From the NCBI GenBank assembly GCA_945900785.1, contig CAMDJM010000046.1:1-38889 (forward strand): DNA of 38,889 bases. Reading direction: 5' to 3'. Shown piece after piece: positions 15,701-24,314 of the stretch. This stretch comes from Akkermansia muciniphila (lineage in GTDB: Bacteria; Verrucomicrobiota; Verrucomicrobiia; Verrucomicrobiales; V1-33). The translations under genes and the position numbers were made by a program. Under the pieces are notes generated by a model that was not told the origin of the DNA, did no database searches, and saw only the letters and a list, made by a program, of their open reading frames with translations. Each line of letters opens with the position of its first letter. The first letter of the stretch is position 1.

Positions 15701-16352
15701 GTTTGAAATCAACAATTGTCCCGGAAACAGGCAGCGGCATCTACCCGGGCACGGGCATCCACCCGGACACCATTATCCACTCAGGCACGGAGCATCCACT
15801 CAAACTCAGACATCCTGACCTGCCGGGAAAATGGGTGAACCCGTTTGCGGCATTCAAGCCGGAGGCTTGACAGCGGCTACCTGGTGGGATTCCGCCGGGA
15901 TCAGTGATCATGGAGACCGCCACATGCCCAGGCGACCGGCAAGCCATCCGCACTCCAAAGCGGCTTGGGCGACCGGTTCATCTCCTTTCCTCAAACGTCC
16001 CCACTCACCATCAGGCAGGTCAGGGTGTCTGAGACTCAGGCACACTCAAGCGAATTCCTTCCTATCCACTCCATCCCCAAATCCAAATCCAATTTCCAAA
16101 TGGTTCCAGCCACAGCGTGGCGACCCGTGAATAGCCGTGGGTGAAGTGATAACAGAACCCACGGAACCCGGCCCCATCCCCTTGAACCGCTTCGCGGCGG
16201 CCCTACCGTGGCGGACCCCAGCCACCGCCCACCCATTTTCCCCATTCCCCTGATAGCTTGCAGCCCCCTCCCTCTTACCTGCATCTATTCCTATCCCCAG
16301 CCCCAGCTCCCAGCTTTGGTTCCCGAACCAACCTCACTCCACCCCGATTCTT
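15701..16352. other. 650-base stretch without a convincing gene, with small hairpins
   Basis: No open frame here has recognisable features. It contains a perfect 7-bp hairpin TCAAGCC-GGA-GGCTTGA (15854-15870), an 8-bp inverted repeat CCGTGGGT/ACCCACGG (16135-16142 and 16157-16164), and CCGC-TTC-GCGG shortly after. Short GCATCCAC-like repeats occur near 15740-15800. The final 100 bases are C-rich and lead into the start of the 1201-residue protein gene. It probably holds that gene's promoter, which I cannot pick out. Confidence 0.5.
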
Positions 16353-19300
16353 ATGAAGCACGCCTCCTTCCTCCTGGCCGCCCTCCTGTTTGCAGAAGGC
16401 AATACCCTGTCCACCACGGCGGCGGAATACAACGGTCTGCCCGCCACGGAAGCCGTCAAAAAAATGACCGTCCCGCCCGGCTTCAAGGTGGACCTCATTG
16501 CCTCCGAACCGGATATCGTCCAGCCCATCGCCTTTACCTTCGATGCCCGCGGCCGCATCTGGGTGGTGGAAGGCAACACCTACCCCCAGCGCGCCGGGAA
16601 TCCCCCACCCGCCCGCGATCCCGCCAGCGGCGACCTGACAAAACCCGATGCCCCGCAGCAAAAGGACATCTTCGGCGGCTCGGACCGCGTCCTCATCTTC
16701 GAGGACAAGGACGGTGACGGCTCCTTCGAAACCCGCAAGGTCTTCATCGAACACCTCAATCTTGTGAGCGGTATCGAGCTGGGCTTAGGCGGGGTTTACA
16801 TCGGAGCCGCGCCCTATCTCCTCCACATCCCGGATGCCAATGGCGACGACATCCCCGACGGCCCACCGGAAATCCTCCTCGACGGCTTCGGCTGGCAGGA
16901 CACCCACGAAACCCTCAACAGTTTCATCTGGGGCCCGGACGGCTGGCTTTACGGCTGCCACGGCGTCTTCACGCATAGCAATGTCGGCCGGCCCGGCACC
17001 CTTGACAAGGACCGCACGCCCATGAACTGCGCCTACTGGCGCTTCCACCCCGTCAGGAAATCCTTCGAGATCTTCGCCAGCGGCACCTCGAATTCCTGGG
17101 GCTTTGATTACAATGAAAACGGCGACTGGTTCAGCGAGGCCTGCGTCATCCCCCACTTCTGGCACATCATCCAGGGCGGCAACTACCTGCGTCAGAGCGA
17201 TCCCCTCGGCCACTTCAATCCCTACGTTTACACCAACATCGAAACCATCGCCGACCACCAGCACTACCTCGGCGACAATCCCCATGCCGGGAATGGCAAG
17301 TCGGAAGACCTCGGCGGCGGCCATGCCCACTGCGGCCTCAGCATTTATAACGGAGATAACTTCCCGCCCGAATACCGAGGCCGTCCCCTCTTTTTCAATG
17401 TCCACGGCCGCTGCATCAATCAGGAAAACCTCGTCCCCGAAGGCTCCGGCTACACCGCCAAGCACCTCCCCGATTTCCTCAAAGCCAACGACCCCTGGTT
17501 CAGCGGCGTCGCCCTCAAAACCGGCCCGGACGGCGCGGTGTATTTCATCGATTGGTATGACCCCCAAAAATGCCACAAAACCGACCCCCTCGTCTGGGAC
17601 CGCGGCAATGGGCGCATCTACCGGGTGAAGTATGAATCGACGTGGAAGCCGTGGAAGGGGGATGTGGCAAAAATCAGTTATCATGATACCCTCAAACCTG
17701 GCGTGGAAGACGGCGTGCTGATCACAAAAGCGACAGATTCTTGGCTGACCCGCACCTTCCGCCGAGTGGACGCGGAACGAAAGCTCAAAGAAAATGCAGG
17801 CAAACCACCAGCGGAATCCGCAGGCCTAAAATGCGGCACAGGCTTGCCAAGCGATGATTTGTCGCTGTTGGCGGGAATTTTTTCCATGACGTGGACTGGT
17901 AACACCACTTCTCTTCTGGATTCCCTACAAACATTTTACGAAAGCCTTGATCCCAAAGAATACCCTAACTCCTATCGTGCAATAACCGGAATCATCACGG
18001 CTGGCTCCGCATACAATACTGAAGCGCACGCAGTGGCCTTGAAAGCAGCCAACTCCAAAGAATCCTCCCCCCGCGTCCGGCTGACCATCGCCTCCGCCCT
18101 CCAGCGCCTTCCTCTGGCCGACCGCTGGGACATCGCCGAAGCCCTGATCCAGCACGGGGAGGACGCCACGGACCACAATTTGCCTCAGATGAATTGGTAT
18201 GCCATCGAGCCCCTGGTCCCCGCCGATCCCGCCCGTGCGCTTGCCCTCGCCGCGAAATCCAAAATCCCCCTCGTCGCTCAAAACATCGCCCGCCGCACCG
18301 CCGCGCTGGATGGCGGCACCGGCTTTCTCGTCATCGCCCTCGCCCAGGAAAAGACCGCCGCTGGCAGTGTGTATTTGCTGAAAGCCGCCCTCGAAGGCTG
18401 GCGCGGACGAGATGGCTCCCCGGCCCCTGACGGTTGGGACGCCGCCTTTACCAACATCGATCAGATCCTTAAAAACGATTCCGCCGCCGCCCCCCTGGCC
18501 GCCGAAATCACCGACCTCCGCGAAGCCCTCGCCGTAGCCTTCGGCGACCGCCGCGCCTTCCCCCGCCTGCGCAGCATCGTGCAGGACGCCGCCGCCCCCG
18601 TCGAGCGCCGCCAACGCGCCCTGCAAACCCTGCTTCAGGGCAAGGACGCCGAAGCCCCCGCGCTGCTCACCACCCTCCTCGCCGACCCCGCCCTGCGCCT
18701 CACCGCCATCCGTTCCCTGCCTGGTCTGAGCGCCGCCCCGGAAGCCCTCACCCAACCCGCCGCCGCCCTCCTCACGCAATACGCCGCGCTTTCCCCCGCC
18801 GAAAAACAAGCCGCCATCGCCACCCTCTCCGCCCGCGCGGATTGGGCCGCCAGCTTGGTGGATGCCATCGCGGATCAGCGCATCCCCCGTGCCGAGCTAA
18901 CGTCCTTCGCCGCCCGCCAGATCATCAATTTCAACAACCCCGCCCTGACGGAAAAACTCACCCAAGCCTGGGGCAGCATCGCCGCCCCCGGAGGCGACAG
19001 CGCGGCGGAAATCGCCAAATTCAAAACCGTCCTCACACCGGAATTCCTCCGCACCGCCAACCTCCCCGCCGGCCGCGCCCTCTTCACCAGCACCTGCGGC
19101 ACCTGCCACGCCCTCTTTGGTCAGGGGGCTCACCTCGGCCCGGAACTCACCGGTTCCAACCGTGCCGATCTGGATTACCTTCTGGAAAACATCGTCAACC
19201 CCAACGCCTTGATCGGCAAGGACTACGAACTTCACCTCCTTACCCTCGCCGATGGCCGCAGCCTCGCCGGCATGGTGCGCGGCGAAACCCCCACCGACCT

Positions 19301-19958
19301 CACTATCCAAAGCCTGACCGGCAGCGACACCGTCCTGAAGAAAGACATCGCCAAACACGAAACCCCCGGCTTCTCCATGATGCCGCCCGGCCAGCTCACC
19401 GCCTTTACCCATGAGCAGCAGCGCGATCTTATCGCCTACCTCGCCTCCCCCACCCAGGTCCCCCTGCCCGACGAACCCGGCGCGGAAAAATTTGTGATCG
19501 CCAACCGCATCCCCGGAGCACTGGAAGGCGAAGGCCTCACCGCCACCCCCAGCGGCGGCAACGCCACCCCGCAGCCCATGGACGGATTCGTGCGCGGCAA
19601 CTGGAACTGGAGCAGCGGCTCCCAGCTCTGGTGGACCGGCGGCAAACCCGGCGACCGCCTCGACCTCACCCTCCCCGTCCCCGCCCCCGGCCGCTACGAC
19701 ATCCAGATCGTCCTCACCAAAGCCCCCGACTACGCCAACCTGAAATTTTTCCTCGACGGCAAGCCGATCGGCGACGCCTTCGATGGCTTCAGCCCCCCCG
19801 GAGCCGGCGTCGTCCACAGCCCCGCCCTCACTCTCACTACCACCGACCTCCCCGCCGGAGACCACCGCCTCACCGTCGAAATCACCGGCTGCCATCCCGA
19901 AGCCGCCAAAGCCTACATGGCCGGTGTTGATTACCTCTATCTGAAGCGGGTGCCCTGA
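16353..19958 (+). CDS. Secreted PVC-type beta-propeller / HEAT / c-type heme protein
   Basis: 1201 residues. A signal peptide covers about 1-24. Residues 30-450 match the putative membrane-bound dehydrogenase propeller common in Planctomycetes and Verrucomicrobia (PPGFKVDLIASEPDIVQPIAFTFD in the first blade; later HAHCGLSIYNGDNFP). A helical HEAT-like region spans about 560-880. The c-type heme site is C915-G-T-C918-H919 in the family-typical heme domain, with M1009 or M1010 in PGFSMMPPG as possible sixth ligand. The last 130 residues look like a carbohydrate-binding beta-sandwich (PGDRLDLTLPVPAPGRYDIQ). It probably oxidises a sugar or related substrate at the cell surface; the substrate is unknown. 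Bases about 17630-18060 are clearly lower in GC than the flanks. Confidence 0.85.
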   Translation: MKHASFLLAALLFAEGNTLSTTAAEYNGLPATEAVKKMTVPPGFKVDLIASEPDIVQPIAFTFDARGRIWVVEGNTYPQRAGNPPPARDPASGDLTKPDAPQQKDIFGGSDRVLIFEDKDGDGSFETRKVFIEHLNLVSGIELGLGGVYIGAAPYLLHIPDANGDDIPDGPPEILLDGFGWQDTHETLNSFIWGPDGWLYGCHGVFTHSNVGRPGTLDKDRTPMNCAYWRFHPVRKSFEIFASGTSNSWGFDYNENGDWFSEACVIPHFWHIIQGGNYLRQSDPLGHFNPYVYTNIETIADHQHYLGDNPHAGNGKSEDLGGGHAHCGLSIYNGDNFPPEYRGRPLFFNVHGRCINQENLVPEGSGYTAKHLPDFLKANDPWFSGVALKTGPDGAVYFIDWYDPQKCHKTDPLVWDRGNGRIYRVKYESTWKPWKGDVAKISYHDTLKPGVEDGVLITKATDSWLTRTFRRVDAERKLKENAGKPPAESAGLKCGTGLPSDDLSLLAGIFSMTWTGNTTSLLDSLQTFYESLDPKEYPNSYRAITGIITAGSAYNTEAHAVALKAANSKESSPRVRLTIASALQRLPLADRWDIAEALIQHGEDATDHNLPQMNWYAIEPLVPADPARALALAAKSKIPLVAQNIARRTAALDGGTGFLVIALAQEKTAAGSVYLLKAALEGWRGRDGSPAPDGWDAAFTNIDQILKNDSAAAPLAAEITDLREALAVAFGDRRAFPRLRSIVQDAAAPVERRQRALQTLLQGKDAEAPALLTTLLADPALRLTAIRSLPGLSAAPEALTQPAAALLTQYAALSPAEKQAAIATLSARADWAASLVDAIADQRIPRAELTSFAARQIINFNNPALTEKLTQAWGSIAAPGGDSAAEIAKFKTVLTPEFLRTANLPAGRALFTSTCGTCHALFGQGAHLGPELTGSNRADLDYLLENIVNPNALIGKDYELHLLTLADGRSLAGMVRGETPTDLTIQSLTGSDTVLKKDIAKHETPGFSMMPPGQLTAFTHEQQRDLIAYLASPTQVPLPDEPGAEKFVIANRIPGALEGEGLTATPSGGNATPQPMDGFVRGNWNWSSGSQLWWTGGKPGDRLDLTLPVPAPGRYDIQIVLTKAPDYANLKFFLDGKPIGDAFDGFSPPGAGVVHSPALTLTTTDLPAGDHRLTVEITGCHPEAAKAYMAGVDYLYLKRVP

Positions 19959-19965
19959 GGAACAA

Positions 19966-20078
19966 GGAGCGCGACTTGGCAAGTCGCCCCAGCAACCCGG
20001 GTCCCATGTGCCCATGCGATACCGATGAGATGCCAATGCACCGCCGATGCTCCGGGGCGACTTGCAAAGTCGCGCTCC
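19966..20078. repeat. Pair of REP-like hairpins in inverted orientation
   Basis: Two 25-base arms (19966-19990 and 20054-20078) are reverse complements with a single mismatch. Each arm is itself a hairpin: GCGACTT-GGC-AAGTCGC on the left and GCGACTT-GCA-AAGTCGC on the right. Two palindromic units facing each other across about 60 bases is the layout of a BIME (bacterial interspersed mosaic element). Such elements are usually mobilised by a RAYT-type TnpA_REP transposase encoded elsewhere; none is in this window. It begins 8 bases after the preceding stop and may also protect or end that transcript. Confidence 0.75.
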
Positions 20079-20135
20079 TCTGTGGAGCCTGACATTCCAG
20101 TTTACGCCAAGCGGAGGTTTTGATAAGGTCCCGCC

Positions 20136-20831
20136 ATGGACGAACCGCCCTGCCCTTCTCCAGCGTCACAAACTCCCGCGCCCAAGCCAGCGCCGTCTTT
20201 CAACGCCGGACATGGCGCAAATTACCCAATCGATTGGCAGAAAATCTTTAAAAACTGCTTGCTGACCTTGCTGGGCTTGTTCGCATTTATAGGTTTTATG
20301 AGTAGCGGCAACAGGTCCGTAATGGGCGTGTCCATGAAGAGCGCCATAGTAATGGGGCTGGACATCAGCAACGGCATCGAACAATTCCTTGCAGACTACG
20401 GCCACCTGCCGCTCCCCATTGGCAGCACACCGGCCAGCCGGGATTTGGATACCGATAGCGGACCATCACGCGGCTTGATCGCCTTGCTCGCTGGAAAAGA
20501 AGCCGCCGGTGCCAGCATCAAGCCCCAGAATTTCCGGGGCATTGACTACTTGGAGGGAGTGAAACCAGCCAAAGCATTCAAAAAAAGCGGCCATCTATGG
20601 GCGGACGGCCTGGTGATTGACCGCACACCTCCTGCATATTCAATCGTGGACGCTTGGGGAAATCTTTATCACCTCCGGCTGGACACCGACGGCGACGGCT
20701 GGGTGGAAAATCCGGATTCCAACCAAGCCGCGGAAGGCCGGCCCAAACTGAAAAAACGGGTCATCGTCTGGTCCCCTGGCAAAGACGGACTGGAAGAAAC
20801 CTGGGAAGACAATCCGAAGAGTTGGGATTGA
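20136..20831 (+). CDS. Pseudopilin-like membrane protein, hypothetical
   Basis: 231 residues. A Pro-rich cytoplasmic stretch of about 40 residues precedes one membrane segment at about 40-56 (NCLLTLLGLFAFIGFM). After it, ISNGIEQFLADYGHLPLP and then DAWGNLYHLRLDTDGDGWV and VIVWSPGKDG follow the order seen in type II secretion pseudopilin (GspG/H-like) globular domains, where a helix packs before a DxWGxxY strand and a late SxGxDG. A canonical prepilin peptidase site before the membrane segment is not evident, so it may be a non-processed, N-in anchored relative. Such proteins are abundant in Verrucomicrobiota. Function unknown; no secretion genes adjoin. Confidence 0.6.
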   Translation: MDEPPCPSPASQTPAPKPAPSFNAGHGANYPIDWQKIFKNCLLTLLGLFAFIGFMSSGNRSVMGVSMKSAIVMGLDISNGIEQFLADYGHLPLPIGSTPASRDLDTDSGPSRGLIALLAGKEAAGASIKPQNFRGIDYLEGVKPAKAFKKSGHLWADGLVIDRTPPAYSIVDAWGNLYHLRLDTDGDGWVENPDSNQAAEGRPKLKKRVIVWSPGKDGLEETWEDNPKSWD

Positions 20832-20994
20832 CCGTCACACCCAAGGCTTCTCCATCGCCTTGGCCAATTCCGGCTCGAAATAATCAGCGGCATTCTTCCC
20901 GCCTCTGAGGCGTGAATTGCGTGGATATCGGCGCGGATTGTGCCATGCGTGGGGGGAGTCGTGCGGCTTCCCACTGCCTGCGTCTTGCCCTTTC

Positions 20995-22689
20995 ATGAAA
21001 CGTCTCCCTTCCTACGGCTTCCTCCTTTTCATCATGACGGTGATGGGATGTTTCTTCATTTACCCGATCTATAACACGGTGCGGGAGGCGTTCACGAAGC
21101 CGGGGGGCGGGTTCACCATGGAGTATGTGGGGCAGATTTTCAGCAATCCGATCTACCGGGAGGGCTTGGTGAATGCGCTGAAGATGGCGGCGGGGAGCAC
21201 GCTGGGGGCGATGATCCTGGCGCTGCCGCTGGCGGTGTTGAGTGCGCGGTTTTCCTTTCCGGGCAAGGCGATTCTGGGAGCCCTGGTGCTGGTGCCGCTG
21301 ATCCTGCCGCCGTTTGTGGGCACCATTGGGGTGAAGCAGATGCTGGGGCAGCATGGGGCGCTGAATGCTCTGCTGATGCCGGGGCAAATCAGGGTGGGAA
21401 CGCCGATGGATTGGCTGGGGAATGGCCGGCTCTTTGGCGTGATCCTGATGAATGCGCTGCATCTCTATCCGATTTTGTATCTGAACATCACCGCCTCCCT
21501 CGCCAATCTGGATCCGGCGCTGGATGAAGCCGCCGAAAACCTCGGGTGCTCCCCCTTCCGCCGCTTCTGGAAGGTGACTCTGCCTCTGGCCATGCCGGGG
21601 ATTTTTGCGGGAGCCTCCATCGTTTTCATCTGGGGTTTTACGGAGCTGGGCGTGCCGCTGATGTTCGACTACTCCCGCGTCACTTCGGTGCAGATCTTTG
21701 ATGGCATCAAGGAAATCGGCGGCAATCCCCTGCCCTACGCCCTGGTGGCGATCATGCTGGTGGCCAGTGTGCTGCTGTTCCTGTTAAGCAAATTCCTCTT
21801 TGGCCGGTCGGACTTTGCAGGGAGTGGACGGGCCAGCATGGCCGCCCAGACGCCGGCCATCGGCGGGGTGAAAGGCTGGCTGGCCACCTTTGGGTTTGCC
21901 TTTGTGATTTTCCTCGCGGTCATCCCCCATCTCGGAGTCACCCTGACGTCTTTTGCCACGGACTGGAATGACTCCGTCCTGCCCCACGGCTTTACCCTCC
22001 AACACTACCGCGATGCCCTGAGCCACGGCCTCACCGTGCCATCCATCATGAATAGCCTGAAATACGCCGGACTGGCAACTTTCATTGATGTCATTCTCGG
22101 CGTGACCATCGCGTGGATCGTGGTGCGCACCAAGCTCCCGGGCCGCCATCTCCTCGACTCCCTTTCTATGCTGCCCATCGCGGTGCCTGGTCTGGTCCTG
22201 GCGTTTGGTTATCTGGCGATGACCCGGGAGGGCCAGCCGTTCCATTGGCTGATTGGGGCGAATGATGATCCGTATTGGATTATCGTCGTGGCCTACGCCA
22301 TCCGCCGCCTGCCCTACGTGGTGCGCAGCGCCAGCGCCGGGCTGCAACAAACCAGCGTCAGCCTGGAGGAAGCCGCACAAAATCTCGGCTGTTCCCCCTT
22401 CCGCACCCTCTTTAAAATCACACTGCCCCTCATCGGGGCCAACCTCATCGCCGGAGCCCTGCTGGCCTTCTCCTTCGGCATGTTGGAAGTCTCAGACAGC
22501 CTCATCCTCGCGCAAAAAGGCGAGCATTTTCCGATCACCAAAGCCATTTACAACCTCAACGGCGCGCTGGGCAACGGCGAAGCCCTTGCCTCCGCCCTCG
22601 GCGTCTGGGCCATGGTTTTCCTCACCATCTGCCTCGCCGGGGCCGGGATGATCCTTGGGAAGAAAATGGGCGCGCTGTTCCGGGCCTGA
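20995..22689 (+). CDS. Iron(III)-type ABC transporter permease with two fused permease domains
   Basis: 564 residues from ATG 20995; the frame is open to 20917 but that extra part is not membrane-like. About twelve membrane segments form two MetI-type permease halves, each with its EAA loop that docks the ATPase: DEAAENLGCSPFRRFWKVTLP (near 180) and EEAAQNLGCSPFRTLFKITLP (near 460). This fused arrangement is typical of FbpB/ThiP-type importers for ferric iron, thiamine or phosphonate-like ligands. The matching ATPase and binding protein are not next to it in this window, so the substrate is inferred only from the family. No Shine-Dalgarno is present. Confidence 0.85.
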   Translation: MKRLPSYGFLLFIMTVMGCFFIYPIYNTVREAFTKPGGGFTMEYVGQIFSNPIYREGLVNALKMAAGSTLGAMILALPLAVLSARFSFPGKAILGALVLVPLILPPFVGTIGVKQMLGQHGALNALLMPGQIRVGTPMDWLGNGRLFGVILMNALHLYPILYLNITASLANLDPALDEAAENLGCSPFRRFWKVTLPLAMPGIFAGASIVFIWGFTELGVPLMFDYSRVTSVQIFDGIKEIGGNPLPYALVAIMLVASVLLFLLSKFLFGRSDFAGSGRASMAAQTPAIGGVKGWLATFGFAFVIFLAVIPHLGVTLTSFATDWNDSVLPHGFTLQHYRDALSHGLTVPSIMNSLKYAGLATFIDVILGVTIAWIVVRTKLPGRHLLDSLSMLPIAVPGLVLAFGYLAMTREGQPFHWLIGANDDPYWIIVVAYAIRRLPYVVRSASAGLQQTSVSLEEAAQNLGCSPFRTLFKITLPLIGANLIAGALLAFSFGMLEVSDSLILAQKGEHFPITKAIYNLNGALGNGEALASALGVWAMVFLTICLAGAGMILGKKMGALFRA

Positions 22690-22724
22690 TTGTTTGGATA
22701 CCCTTAAGCCACCCTGCGTCCGAT

Positions 22725-22910
22725 ATGGCTATGAAAAAAACCATCCCCGCGCCGGATCCGGAGGCCTACCTGACTGCCCTCTCCGGGTGGCAACGGGTCA
22801 CGGTGCAGGCGCTGCGGACACCAGCGGGTTCCTATGCCAGAATACCGGTCACCACTTCCGAGGGCTTGGTGACGTTGGTGACGCGCTGGTCGAGACCCTG
22901 GTTGGGATAA
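22725..22910 (+). pseudogene. Truncated DUF1801-like gene remnant
   Basis: The frame starts MAMKKTIPAPDPEAYLTALS and runs on with GWQRVTVQALR, which resembles the N-terminus of DUF1801 proteins (normally about 110-150 residues; DxYLAALP then an LR-ending helix). After about residue 31 the likeness stops, and the frame runs through the 3' end of the minus-strand DUF1501 gene until TAA-type closure at 22910. The break is near 22815. It looks as if the rest of the gene was removed by the event that placed the DUF1501 block here. The match is short, so this is moderately sure. Confidence 0.45.
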
Positions 22911-24310
22911 GTCAGGCGTTTGTGGTCGTAGCCCAGCAGGTGCAGCATGGTGGCTTTCAGGTCATGGACGCTTACTTTGTCCACCACGGCTTCATAGCCG
23001 AGTTCATCGCTCGCGCCGTAGGTGCCTGGTTTCACTCCACCGCCGGCCATCCACATGGTAAAGGCCCCCGGGTTGTGGTCGCGGCCGGCCCAGCGCATGG
23101 CCACGCCGCCCCGGTTTTCACGCATGGGGGTGCGGCCGAATTCTCCACCCCAGACGATCAGGGTATCCTCCAGCAGGCCACGCTGCTTCAGATCGGTGAG
23201 GAGAGCGGTCATGGGCTGGTCCACATCCCTGCATTGACCCAGGAAACCCTCGTCCAGGGCTTCCTTTTCATTCGCGCCGTGGGAGTCCCAGCCCCAATGA
23301 AACAGCTGAATGTAGCGCACCCCGCGCTCGGCCAGGCGGCGGGCCAGCAGGCAATTATTGGCAAAGGCCTCCTCACCGGGCTTTACGCCGTAGGCGGCAC
23401 GCACCGCTTCCGGCTCCTGGCTGATGTCGAAGGCCGCACTGGCGCTGACCTGCATGTTGAAGGCGGTCTCGTATTGGGTGATGCGGGTGAGCGTCTCCGG
23501 ATCGCCGGCATCCCCGTGGGCGCGGCGGTTCAATTCCGCCAGGGCGTCGAGAGACTGGCGGCGGAGGCTGCGGGACACGCCATCAGGATTCCCCAGATAC
23601 AGCACCGGCTCGCCCTTGCTGCGGCACTGCACGCCTTGATAGACGCTGGGCAGGAAGCCGGAGCCCCACGCCGACTTCCCGGCATCCGGAGTCTTGCCGC
23701 CGCTCAACAGCACGATGAAACCTGGCAGATTTTCATTCTCTGAGCCCAGGCCGTAGGACGCCCATGCGCCCATGGACGGATACCCCAGGGTGGAATATCC
23801 CGTGTGCATCGCCAACTGGGCCGGGGCGTGGTTGAACTGGTCAGTATGCATGCTTTTGATGAAGCACACGTCATCCACCACCTTGCGGAAGTGAGGCAAT
23901 TTATCGCTCAACCACGCTCCGGAGCTGCCGTATTGCGCAAAGGGAAAACGCGGGCCCAGCAGCTTGGGGATGCCTTGGATGAAGGCGAAGCGTTTCCCTT
24001 CCAGATACTGCGCCGGGCAGGTCTGGCCATCGAATTTGGCCAAGGCGGGCTTGTAGTCGAACAACTCCAGGTGACTGGGTGCCCCTGCCATATGGAGAAA
24101 AATCACACGTTTGGCTTTTGGCGCAAAATGCGGCATCACCGGAGCGAAGGGATGCGCCATATCCCGCGCCACCGGGGGCACCCCTGCCCATGCGGTGCCG
24201 GACTGCGTGCCCAGCCAGGCTGCGCCCAGCCCGGTCGCGCAATCACGCAGAAAATGGCGCCGCGTGATTTGTTGGAAATACCGGGTGCGTGCTTCAGCGG
24301 AAAGAGTCAT
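22832..24310 (-). CDS. DUF1501 protein with Tat signal
   Basis: 492 residues from ATG 24310; an upstream ATG at 24337 would overlap the previous gene by 23 bases. The N-terminus has the twin-arginine motif ITRRHFLRDCATGLGAAWL (R17, R18), so it is exported folded. The DUF1501 body is clear: AKRVIFLHMAGAPSHLELFDYKP, FIKSMHTDQFNHAPAQLAMHTG, YIQLFHWGWDSHG and LIVWGGEFGRTPMRE. The fold is sulfatase/phosphatase-like, but catalytic use is unproven. The gene follows the PSCyt1/DUF1549/DUF1553 gene with a 4-base gap, the usual planctomycete-type pair, thought to act on polysaccharides outside the cell. Confidence 0.93.
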   Translation of the reverse strand: MTLSAEARTRYFQQITRRHFLRDCATGLGAAWLGTQSGTAWAGVPPVARDMAHPFAPVMPHFAPKAKRVIFLHMAGAPSHLELFDYKPALAKFDGQTCPAQYLEGKRFAFIQGIPKLLGPRFPFAQYGSSGAWLSDKLPHFRKVVDDVCFIKSMHTDQFNHAPAQLAMHTGYSTLGYPSMGAWASYGLGSENENLPGFIVLLSGGKTPDAGKSAWGSGFLPSVYQGVQCRSKGEPVLYLGNPDGVSRSLRRQSLDALAELNRRAHGDAGDPETLTRITQYETAFNMQVSASAAFDISQEPEAVRAAYGVKPGEEAFANNCLLARRLAERGVRYIQLFHWGWDSHGANEKEALDEGFLGQCRDVDQPMTALLTDLKQRGLLEDTLIVWGGEFGRTPMRENRGGVAMRWAGRDHNPGAFTMWMAGGGVKPGTYGASDELGYEAVVDKVSVHDLKATMLHLLGYDHKRLTYPNQGLDQRVTNVTKPSEVVTGILA

Positions 24311-24314
24311 GCGG

